Shown here: one piece after another, positions 22,160-32,668 of the stretch
Layout: each line of letters opens with the position of its first letter
How positions within the stretch are numbered: position 1 is the first letter of the stretch
NCBI GenBank assembly: GCA_013076295.1
Contig: RQOL01000876.1
Span: forward strand, 3,968,001-4,032,000
Source: Sanderia malayensis
Taxonomy: Eukaryota > Cnidaria > Scyphozoa > Semaeostomeae > Pelagiidae
Reading direction: 5' to 3'
Length of the DNA stretch: 64,000 nucleotides
Position numbers and translations under genes: made by a program
Notes under the pieces: generated by a model
Databases searched by the model: none
Seen by the model: only the letters and a program-made list of their open reading frames with translations
Told to the model about the DNA's origin: nothing

Positions 22160-23172
22160 TAATTGATTATACCTTTCCATGGACTTCCTTCATTACTCTA
22201 TGTATCACCCAACCTTGATTATCAAGTTTTTCTTTTTCTATTAATAAACATCTCCATGATTAATTAATTATATGTTGATCGAATTTATTTTATTTATCAG
22301 ATCTCTTCGGTTTATTTACAATAGATAATTAGGTTATGCATTGCATGTTTACCGCTTCAAGGCATGTTTGAACATCTAGGGTTTAATGAATTAGTATTAA
22401 TCTTTTTATTTATCATTTAGCGACGATAGATGATAAAGACAACCAGCTTTTTTTCCAGAGCAGTACTCAAACTCCCTTGGCTATGATGTTTCAATGTCAG
22501 TATTCAAACTTCTCAAGGCTTTCTTATCAACAACTGAAATATTTTTGAACATGCGCATTAACGTGCAATGATATGATAGATATGAATGACATTTCCAATT
22601 TTCCAACATGAAATTTCGACAGATGCTAGCTAATAGTCACAACTCAAATAGTTTGTGCTTGCACTGCAATCTATCATCGAAATTTTGTGTACCTGAATTT
22701 TTCAACTCTCTTAGATTTCTGAGTATACTTATGCCGAGTACACTAGTATACTGAGTTCTGTTTAACTTTTGAAGAGCTACCACTACTTTCTTATGAAACA
22801 CTTTCTTGTCAAAAGGCGTGTATACCCATGAAACATTAGCAGTTTTTGTTATCGCAAATTTATTCATGCTCTATCTTTTAATGTTTGCAATTGTTGTACT
22901 CTATTGATTATTTTTAAATTTTACTATGCCTGTTTTCTTTAAGATTTTTCTTTATTTTGTTTCTTGAAGTAGTTGGGGTGTCCCTGACCGTACCTTTTTA
23001 TCCATTCAAAACAAATGCAGCATCAGCTGAAATACAGAAATTTTCTAATGCCTTGAGAAGTTGGAACACTCACTTGTCAGGTTGATTTCTTATAAAATAT
23101 GTGTGTGTAGGACGATGTTTCAACCAAGGCTTCCGAGATATTGTCACTGATAATGTTTTAAGGAGTAAATAT

Positions 23173-26100
23173 ATGACGAAAACACTGTAAGAAAAAGTTA
23201 TAAGCCCTTGTGGATTTTGGCTTATTTCTGAGTCAGTTGCAAGTTGTTCCCCTTTTTACAGATCCCCCCTTTTACGGTGTGTTGTCTATTTTATTCCGCC
23301 TTTTATCCTGTCTCTGCAAGGCTTTTCTGACTGAAAGTCACGCAACGCATTTGAAAAGCTCATCCTCAAAGAATCCATTGCTTCTTTCAAAAGAAATAGA
23401 AAATGTTACGAATCATTGCACGGCAAAAGCATTTGACATCAATAAGTAGTCTTATCAAGTAAGCTCCACAATAAGTACAATAACAATAATAACAGTAACA
23501 ATAGTAACAATAAGTTCAATAGATAGGCCAATGTGTAATCTGACTCCTGTTGACTGTTCTTTTGTTTGCTATTATACTCAGTTTGTGTTTATTCTCATAG
23601 AAGATCCGATGGTCGTTGTTGCAAGCTTGCATATTCCACGAGATGTCTTTCATCATTATCATCACCCAGCCCAGACAATAATTTTCCCACATCTGCAGAA
23701 ATTGTCGTTGCAGGGGCTGGTGCAGTTGGCTCAGCAGTTGCATATCACCTGGCTAAACTTGGCAAAAAAGATGTCGTTGTCCTTGAACAAGGGAGGTAAG
23801 ACTGCATTGCCTGAACCTGGTATGCACATCCTGCAATTTCATGACCCATTAGATTGTGTTGTGGCAGCAATGAACCACACAACAGCGTGGTGGGATTAAT
23901 TTTTTTAGGGGGTCAAGGGAAGGGTGAACATTTTCCAGTAACTTTTTTTATTTCTTCTCACAGAAGATAAATTGACAAACATGTCAGCAGGCCCCCTTGC
24001 CTTCCTAGCCACTGCACTCTTGAAACCAAGACTGAATACTTTTTATTGCCACTGATAATTAACATTGAACAGTTCATAATATTTCAAACTATTTTCATCA
24101 TAGTCTTGGCTGTGGAACTTCCTGGCATGCTGTTGGATTGTTGTCAAAGTGTCGAGGAAATTCTCTTTTATATAACATGTCTCAGTATGCAAGTGAATTG
24201 TATGCAAATCTGTACAACGATACAGGCTATGATACAGGTAATTAAATGCTTGCTGTACCTCAAAATCATTCTTCAAAAACATACCATTTTAAATAGAACT
24301 TATTGACACTTTTATTGCTTGATTATTAATCAATTCTTTGGTTTTTTGCAGGTTATAAAAGATGTGGAGCAATTCTATTGGCAAGAACAAAGGACAGAGA
24401 AACACTGCTGAGAAGATTAGCAGACAAAATGAGGTATCATTGAGCATTTCATTGCATATGCTTGTGTTGCATTTTCTTTTTTACTTCTTCACATCTTATT
24501 TTTGATGCAGACAGTTTGGCACTCCTGTAGAGCTGATATCTCCAAAGGAAGCTCAGGATTTGTATCCAATCATCCAGATTGATGACATCAGAGTAAATTC
24601 TTACATATATTTCTTTTGCATTTGTGTACTTGATATTTTAATAAATTCTGACAGATTTACTTTTCTTAGATGGCACTTTGGTCTCCTAGTGAAGGTGCAG
24701 TAAATGCAAGTGATGTATGCCAGTCACTCATGAAAGGAGCTACTCAAAACGGTATGTGCACCTCACTTTTGACATGGCATTTTAACAGTAAAAATATCAG
24801 AACTTTGTTGTCTGATGATGTGAAGAGTGATGCAGGACTGACCCTTCTTGTACTATTGTAACAGTATAGATCCCATTCTAACTATAGGAGTGAGGTACAT
24901 TGAAGGTGTTACTGTAAATAACATTGCAACGAACGGAAGACAAGTTATAGGAGTTAGCACAGATAAAGGATTCATCAAGTGTGAAAAATTTATCAATTGT
25001 GCTGGTCAGGTGGATATATCGCTCTGTTTCTTCCAGATCTACACTGAAATTTTTACAGCTATAGAAGAAGACTTCTGAGTAATTTCTTAAAAAAAGGAAA
25101 ACCTAACACATAATTTTTCTACTGAAGTTTATCTACTAAAGTTTCTTTAACTTAATAAATTACCAACTTTTTTTCAGTGGGCAAGAGATCTAGGATTGGT
25201 AAGTTATTTATTTTACTCCGCAGCTCTCTTTGAAGTCTTACTCCATAAATTTCGTGGACTGCACTATGTAGATTGCATGTGCTTTATTTTATTGTTACAG
25301 CGTTCTGATACACCTGTCAACATTCCCTTGCATTCCACGGAACATTTCTACATCGTCACTAAGCCAATGCCTGGCGTCCACACTATGCTACCTACGTTGC
25401 GAGATCATGACGGCTATTTTTACGTCCGCGAGTGGTCTGGGGGTCTTATGGCTGGCGGCTTTGAACCGCTGGCCAAGCCCTGCTTCTACAAGGATGGCAT
25501 TCCAGAAAAGTTCGAGTTCCAATTGCTGCAAGAGGATTGGGATCAGTTTGGTATGAATCAACGTTTGTCAATTTATGGGTTAAAATTACGAACAACCTGT
25601 ATGCAGTGCGTTCTTTAACGTTTAATTTTATCATGATGCAGGACCTATATTAGAGAACATTGTCCACCGTATACCATCAATTGAAAACGCCGAAATTCGT
25701 CAATTTGTCAATGGTCCAGAATCATTCTCTCCCGATTTAAAGTTTATGCTTGGAGAAGTACCAGAGGTACACTGTATGCCTAAGATATCGTAAGATGCTA
25801 ACATCATCTCAAACGTATTGCTTTAATTTTCCCTGCTTGTAGCCAAAGCCTTTATTTTCTGCACAAAATAATGCACTTTGAATAAAAATACCTTTTCAGA
25901 CTGATCTGCTTATGATATAAAAGATCATGCAATAAGCAATTCTTGTGTTTATTATAATTGAATATAACTCATTTTTAAGGTGAACAATTACTTTGTGGCG
26001 GCTGGCATGAGTTCCAATGGTATCGTATGTGCCGCCGGCATGGGTAAAATCGTTGCTGAACTTGTCACAACTGGTACAAGCGAATGGGACGCATCGGCCA

Positions 26101-28482
26101 TTGACATCAAGCGACTGACCAAAGAACAGAACAACAAACTTTATCTTTACGACAGAGTCAAACAAGTCGTCGGTCGGCACTACAGTGTTCCTTATCCGCA
26201 TTCATCACTCACTGCTGCTAGAAATCTCAAATGCTCTCCCGTTTTCGACCTGCTGGACAAAAGTGGAGCTCGTTGGGGCGAGAACACAGGGTGGGAGGTG
26301 GCGAACTATTTCGCAGAGGATGGAGAAGGTTTGTTGATTAATAAGCGAGGAAAAGCAACGTAGCGCATGCACGTAAATATTTTGTTTACATGGAGCTCGA
26401 ATTTCAATCCCAGCACAGGAGGCAATTGTCTTGTTCTTTCCACTTCTGTGGCAGATTTTGAAGGTCCTAGAGCTTTCCATTTTTTGGTTGGTTCCCAGGG
26501 TTGAAACATGGTATAGTCGGACCCGTTATAACTGGGACTTGTCATAATCGCAAATGTCAGCGACATTTTGTTTTGTTCTTGCAGATATCCCATGGACTTT
26601 CGGTAAGCCTGGTTGGCTGAAGTGGGTCGAAAAGGAGTACAATGCATGCAAAAAGTCCGTGGCAATTGCTGATTTGTCATGGCAAAGCAAGTTTGAAATC
26701 ACTGTCAGTTTATTGCAAAAGACGATCGTTTCAAATTTTAAATTGAAATCCTTTCTACATGAAATATTTTGGATCTTGTTCTAATCTTCTTGCTATGTAT
26801 TTTTCTCAGTTGAAAGATTGTGAATCGTCTTTGGAAACCATGCAGTATGTTTTTGCTGAAGATGTAAACGTTGCTGTTGGTCAGTCAGTGAAAAGTGCTT
26901 TATTAACTGAACATGGACAGTATAAAGGTGTCGTGGAGATGCATAGGATAGCAAACGATAGGTAAGTCAAAGTACATTGCTTTATTTTTTGACCGATTTA
27001 ACGACTTCAACTATCTTTTGTTGTTTTCTAAGCTCCACATTTCAAACGAAACTAATTCTGTGTTGCATCAATCTCGTGATTTTTTTACAGATTCCTTCTT
27101 GTATGTGCTCCTGCGCAGCACAATCACATTCTACAATGGCTACGAAGGCGCTTTGAAGACATAAACAACCTTAACTTCGAAGATGTCACTGCAAGATATT
27201 CATCTTTAGCCATACTAGGGCCAAGTGCTTTGAATGTTTTAGCAGAACTAACAAGAAGCGCGTTAAATTCCGATGATTTCAACGTTGGCCAATGCAAGGT
27301 ATATCAGCTTCACGAAATACTAGCTACATCACCTCCTGATAACCCAGTACTTTGCATTACTTTTAATCGATAGTGATGGGTTATTCAGGAGTGACAGAAT
27401 TCAGTGCATGCTATATGTCGTTTTCTTCTTTTAGATCATTGATTTGGCGTATGCGTCAGACGTAATCCTATGCAGAGGGTTTCTCAATTCTGAAGATAAC
27501 TGGCAAGCATTTATACCCAGTGAGGTAAGCCTTCCTGTAACGAATGTAATATCACTATTATATATCTAGTTTTTTCCTTTTGCTTTCTGGAAATTCAAAT
27601 CTTATATGGAGTCTAGATTTATTTGATCTCACTCATAAATCTCAGCCTTCCGAATCTCAGGGTTTTTTCGATTCTTGGGAAGAATAAATGCATTACTCAG
27701 TACATCATTTTTAGACAATGATTCTTTTGTTTTTAGCTGGCTAGAAACGTCTTTCAGATGATCCGTAACTGTGGCAGTGAACATGGCATCAAAACAGTCG
27801 GGCAATTTTCACTTGATAATTTGCGCATCGAAGCAAGCATTCCCGAAGATGGGAACGACATTTCACCATTCACCTCGCCATCTGAACTTGGAGCAATGTC
27901 TTTTGTAAACATTTGCAAGGTAAATTTATTATCATCATATCGTATTTCCTCAATTAAACGCCATTTCGAATAGACGCGCCCGAGAATAACCTCCCCCCAA
28001 AAGGGTGCTGTAATTAATCAACACCCCATGGCATTTAATCGGTGGTTTCTTTGTATCATCATGATTGAAGTATAAGCTCATTATCACAGTAGAAATACAG
28101 AGAAGTATGATTTTTCACGTCAAATTCACGTCGCTTCTCTTTCTTGACATTCATTTTGTCATACTTTCAGCTTGTTTTCTCTTAATTTCAGACAACGCCT
28201 TTCATTGGCAAAGAAGCAATACAAGAAAGTTACAGCAATGTGAAGAAGTCTCTCACGAAACTATACATAGACGACGTTCAGGGTGACAACTGGGTGTGGG
28301 GTGGTGAGCCGGTGTTTGCTGATGGTGAAATTATTGGAAGTCTGACTTCTGTATCATATTGTTTTGGGAAGGGGAAACCTGTTGCACTTGGAATATTTGA
28401 CAAGGCAAAAATCGACAGCTCAAGCTCCATCACCATCCAAGTTGCTGGTGACACATATTCTGCATCAACCAGTCAATTTTAA
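23173..28482 (+). CDS. Mitochondrial FAD oxidoreductase/GCV_T protein, PDPR-like (SARDH/DMGDH family)
   Basis: Eighteen exons join in frame to 832 residues: 23173-23186 (inferred 14-nt start exon), 23601-23795, 24104-24237, 24352-24433, 24511-24592, 24670-24751, 24888-25009, 25178-25198, 25301-25550, 25642-25766, 25980-26328, 26585-26703, 26810-26961, 27091-27298, 27435-27524, 27737-27919 and 28192-28482. The list has 17 intervals because the 23173 exon is counted once; sizes sum to 2499 nt. The order is: a basic, Ser-rich leader; the Rossmann motif GAGAVGSAVAYHLAK (about residue 43); GTSWHAVG; the DAO fold with NCAGQWARDLGL and EHFYIVTKPMPG; then the folate-type GCV_T region from DIPWTFGKPGW and its C-terminal barrel. 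Similarity looks closest to PDPR, the regulatory subunit of pyruvate dehydrogenase phosphatase, but Trp-His at residue 78 resembles the covalent FAD site of SARDH and DMGDH. It should lie in the mitochondrial matrix. Confidence 0.88.
23470..23521 (+). repeat. AAT/AAC-type microsatellite
   Basis: Imperfect (aataac/agtaac)n in the first intron of the PDPR-like gene. Confidence 0.8.
27941..28045. mobile_element. Degraded MITE in PDPR-like intron
   Basis: cgtatttcctcaattaaacg near 27941 and ggcatttaatcggtgg near 28030 form weak inverted ends around a C-rich centre. The organisation resembles the element at 21812-22159. Confidence 0.4.
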
Positions 28483-29030
28483 CTACAACGAAGTTAGTGA
28501 ATTGAATTAATTTTCATTATTTAATTATGCACTAATTATGCATGCATCAGTTATAAATAGGCTAATCTGTTGATTTATTTTTTAAATCCATACTGAAATG
28601 TAAAATTCCAATGTAACTTTATTAAATATTACCTTTTGTAAACTTTACATGGATCTCCAATTTTTCTATTACATCCTTAACGACAATGTTTAAATGACGC
28701 ATCAAAAAACAGTTATAGTATTTACATTTTAACAATATAACTATTTTAATTTTAATTTTGATAATTAAACATGGACTGCATGGATTTTTTGACTTGGTAT
28801 CCTTTGTTCTGGCGGTAGTCAATAAATATTTATATAACGATAATGCAAGGCAGTGTATGATTATGGCTAACTTTAAACTGTTGCTATAGAGATGAAATAA
28901 TAAATAAAAAGATGAAGGTGGGTAAGTAAAATTTGAATAGAATTATGGTTTATTTTACAGGCTAAGAAAACATAGTGTAAATGGACAAAGAACTGGTTTG
29001 GACTTTTCGGAGTTGTCCCATGAACGTACC

Positions 29031-29055
29031 ACAGGGACGCAATGCAGTGAGTCTA
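29031..29055 (+). mobile_element. Solo end of the 111-bp MITE family
   Basis: The sequence here matches the right arm of the element at 5576-5686 with one mismatch in its 21-bp terminus (cagtgagtcta against tagtgagtcta). I found no partner arm upstream. Confidence 0.7.
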
Positions 29056-29107
29056 ATGACAACACATGGTAACGAGGCTGAATGGCCTGGGTGTGAAAAT
29101 GTGCACG

Positions 29108-30234
29108 CTCAGGATGTGATCATAAATTATTCATGAGACGAAAATCCCGAACGAATGAACGAGGCTTTCGCTGAAAATTGTCGTTATTCTCTCGTTCTCG
29201 TTGTGTAATGTGTATATCTGTAATTGTTAATGGCGGTCGAGGACAATCTTGGACTAGAGTCCTGCTTTAGTTGCAAGATATTTTTGTTCATTCAGTAGCA
29301 ATGACACCTTCAGCAAGCCACTTTGAGTGATAAGAGTTATGCAATTGTTATCTATTTTAAAAAAGGGAAATAAAGTGTAGCTAGCGCAAACAAATAATTG
29401 TATTAGGTAGGCCTGAAAATCAACATTCTTTTCTGGACTTTCATGTCCCTGGAGCCACATTCACATTCAGATTCAAAATGAGATTCAGTTTCCACAATAA
29501 CCAACAATTGATTGTCCAAAATCTTCGAGTTGTAAATATTAAAATGCCAAAACTGAATTATATCCACCCCAATGCAATTATCTGTATTTTGAAGATTTTT
29601 CGAAAATTTTCAGTGAGGGGTTCGTCTATAACTCGACTCGTACAAGCAAGTCCTTGGCTTTCAAATTTTATTTCTGTTTTATGTAATTACCCTTTTGTTC
29701 CGTTTTGCAATAAATGCTCAACTTTCATTATTTGTATGAGTTGAATTATATAATACAAAATACAAATTATAATATAATACAAAATCAGAATTACGTAATT
29801 TAATCCAACAATCAATAGAAGGTGAGAATAACAGAAAAGATGAGTGAGAAGTAAATGATTGAGACGTGCATTCAAAGTGCAGGTAGTTCTTCCAGGCTAT
29901 AACAGAGTGGAAATATACGTAAAATACGAGTTAGAAAAGTGGAAAACCAGTTTAGTCATGTGAGAAAGGAAATATTTTCATTGAATATAGGGTGTGACAA
30001 GTATTGAACGAACGAAGAAGAAAACATGAAAATGAATGAGCGAATGGAGTGTCGTGACATCAGTGATTGATCTTTGAACGCACACGTGCATCAGATGTTG
30101 TTGCTATTTGTATACTTTTGTTGGGTTCGACTTCGGTTCAACAAGGTTGCGGAAGCTACCGAAAACGAGAATTGTGAACGTCGGGATTCGCTCGGGATTT
30201 TTGTCTTATGAATAATTTATGATCACATCCTGAA
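29108..30234. repeat. Spaced inverted repeat, 49-bp arms about 1 kb apart
   Basis: The arm at 29108-29156 contains aggatgtgatcataaattat. The arm at 30186-30234 is its reverse complement with about four mismatches in 49. The right arm lies 117 bp before the DHODH ATG. The 1.1-kb span could be a non-autonomous DNA transposon, although I see no target duplication or ORF, or the arms could be two inverted copies of a dispersed repeat. Confidence 0.75.
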
Positions 30235-30350
30235 CGGTTGAATTTTTCGTCTACCGGTATTTATGCATAAATATAGCGGATAGCGCTGGAATTTTTTTGT
30301 TTTTCTGGAAGACCATCACGTATTTCGTTTGATATTTGAGCTGTAAAGCT

Positions 30351-32212
30351 ATGTTCGGTCGTTTTTCACGGGCGAGGAAAGTAATTTTCGCAACTGGATC
30401 TATCGCTGCAGCTTTATCCTATCTTGCTTTTTCTGGAAATGAGCAATTTTATAAAGTCGTTGTCATGCCTGCGATACGTTCTGTAATGGACGCAGAAACC
30501 GCGCACGTGTTTGCAGTGAAAACTGCTGCAAGAGGACTTGTTCCAAAGGCGAAAGAAAATAGCCATGATAAAGATCTTCTGGTAAAGATAAATTTATATA
30601 CTTGGTTAATAAACTTGTTAAAATTCTTCTTTTTCGAGCAGGGGCTTGTATTCAGAGCTGTCTCAAAATAATTGAAAGCGCTTGTTAACCCGTAGAAAAC
30701 AAATGTGTTTGGTATTAACTTTGCAAATCCAGTGGGTTTATCTGCCGGTTTTGATAAAAATGCAGAATGCATTGATGGAATGCTGAAGATAGGATTTGGT
30801 TTTGTTGAAGTTGGATCCGTTACACCAAAACCCCAAGAAGGAAATGCCAAGCCAAGAGTATTTAGACTGGTAGAAGACAAAGCTGTCATCAACAGGTGCA
30901 AAGTCATCATCATTATCATGTCGAAATAATTGCTCAAATAGTTTGAATTAAAAGCATATTGTTGTTTTTATTTGAACCATATTCTCTATCGCTTGTAGAT
31001 ATGGGTTCAATAGTGATGGTTTAGAACTGGTGAAAGCGAGACTGACAGCCAGAGCATTGCAAAAAGAATACAAGTATTCAGGGGTTGTTGGCGTCAATGT
31101 TGGAAAGAATAAAACAGTTGAAGACCCAGTTGCAGACTTTGTTAAAGGTGTTGAAGAGTTGGGTGAGTTTGCAGACTACATTGTCATCAATGTCTCATCA
31201 CCAAATACACCAGGGTTGCGAAAAATGCAAGGGAAGAAAGAGCTAACGGAGCTGATTTCAAATGCAAGTATATGCATTCTATTTTGTGTCTAATTGATTA
31301 TATGAACTGTGTGTGTCGTTAAGTTGCTTTTTGTAACATAACGTGATTGGTTGTTTTCAGGTTTTGGCTTCACGTGACAAGCTGAGCTCTAAAAAACCTC
31401 TCCTTATCAAAATTGCCCCCGATTTAACAGACGAAGATAAGGCAGATATTGCTGGAATCGCAATGCGTGAAGACGTAAGTTTGTGTTAATGCTCGTAATG
31501 GAACCAGCTCTTGTGAAAGCTGATCTACAGGAGGCTACTCACTATCCTTCTTTTATAACCAACCTTACTATCTCTGTTTTTCAGACAAAGGTTGATGGCT
31601 TGATTGTATCAAACACCACAATCAGCCGACCACTGTCACTTAGAAGTGCAAATAAAGCAGAGACTGGAGGGTTGAGTGGAGAGCCTTTGAGAGAAATATC
31701 AACCAAAGCTGTTTCAGACATGTATAAGCTGACAAATGGTAGATATTGGTCATTTGTTAGATCTCACCATTTTCAGTCTCTTCTGCAGTAATAGCAAAGA
31801 AAGACAAGGAAATATCTTTCGTTTTTCTATTTTCAGGTCATGTTCCAATTATTGGTGTTGGAGGAATATTATCAGGTCAAGATGCATATGAAAAAATAAG
31901 AGCCGGAGCTTCTCTTGTGCAAATATACACAGTCATGACATACGATGGTCCACCTGTCGTCACCAGGATACGACGGGAGCTGGCTGAGCTTTTAAGGTGA
32001 GTTTGGTGAACTTATTGTGCTATCATTATTGGTTTTTTATGTGAGTGGGTGAAGGCCTGCTTTTGAAGGGTGAGAGGATCAACTAACAATGTGTACAAGT
32101 GGCAATTGTTTATTGCAATTGATTGTGACTGATTAGACTTTATCTTTGCAGGAAAGATGGATATGAATCAGTCACCGAGGCTGTTGGTGCTGATCATCAC
32201 AAAGCTTTGTAG
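30351..32212 (+). CDS. DHODH: Dihydroorotate dehydrogenase (quinone), class 2, mitochondrial
   Basis: Seven exons, 30351-30581, 30696-30895, 30999-31263, 31361-31474, 31585-31738, 31837-31996 and 32152-32212, give 394 residues; human DHODH has 395. An Arg-rich presequence ([10 protein letters not shown]) precedes a membrane helix ([17 protein letters not shown]), as expected for an inner-membrane enzyme. FMN and substrate motifs follow: [45 protein letters not shown] with the class 2 catalytic Ser, [13 protein letters not shown] and [11 protein letters not shown]. The enzyme oxidises dihydroorotate to orotate and passes electrons to ubiquinone, the fourth step of pyrimidine synthesis. Exon 3 ends at AAT before gcaagt, so the third intron appears to be GC-AG. 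Every other junction keeps frame with GT-AG. Confidence 0.97.
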
Positions 32213-32668
32213 ATATCCATGTCACAGAGGATATCCATGTTCAAAGATGAACTTTCAGGATTTATAAAATGATTTTATAATATAGGACTTGTAAAATTTA
32301 ATGGAATTTTGTCATAAAACATTTATATTTATTTCGTGCGATAGTGGAGGGTTTTTCATTGTGAGCATTTGGGCTTTGGGGTTTTTGTTTGCTGTGACTT
32401 TGCATGCACATTTATTTTTTATATTGCTTCATTACCACTTGTTACGATAATGTATGATATGTAAGTAAAGGTAGTCAATGTACGCAAAAGGTTTTCAGCA
32501 ATGCTGAAAAAAGTAGGGAGCAGGATATGATGACAATAGTAAAAGAGAGTTATAAGTAAAAAATAGAACTAAAAATTAATATATATTGTATACAAATAAG
32601 TAAATAAGTGTTCTGGACAATGTGATGTAAAAAAATATGTGGAAACGAGGCTGAAAATTTCATCATCA
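32213..32668. other. DHODH 3' UTR and AARS upstream region
   Basis: 456 bp, AT-rich. No coding exon and no canonical AATAAA are seen in the first 350 bp. It must hold the AARS promoter unless the two genes share a transcript. Confidence 0.45.

Larger units (their letters stand above)
21266..23172. other. Divergent intergenic region between PLA2 and the PDPR-like gene
   Basis: About 1.9 kb with no coding exon I can support. It contains the PLA2 promoter on minus, the 348-bp MITE listed separately, and AT-rich sequence before the PDPR-like start. Confidence 0.5.
28483..30350. other. Intergenic region between the PDPR-like gene and DHODH
   Basis: About 1.9 kb without a supported coding exon. 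AATAAA at 28821-28826 is a likely PDPR-like poly(A) signal. Holds a solo MITE end (29031-29055), a long spaced inverted repeat (29108-30234) and AT-rich simple sequence around 29745-29790. Confidence 0.5.

Noticed and set aside
23566..23600. Open frame start at 23566 for the PDPR-like gene
   Set aside because: The codon there is TTG, not ATG. A 14-nt exon with ATG at 23173 joins the acceptor at 23599-23600 in the right phase and gives a basic leader.
26500..26560. tatagtcggacccgttataact, a possible pogo-like end
   Set aside because: Only a short resemblance to CAGT-type ends, with no opposite terminus in the PDPR-like intron.
30449..30937. 162-codon open frame on the minus strand
   Set aside because: It is a mirror of DHODH exons 1 and 2 and has no motif of its own.
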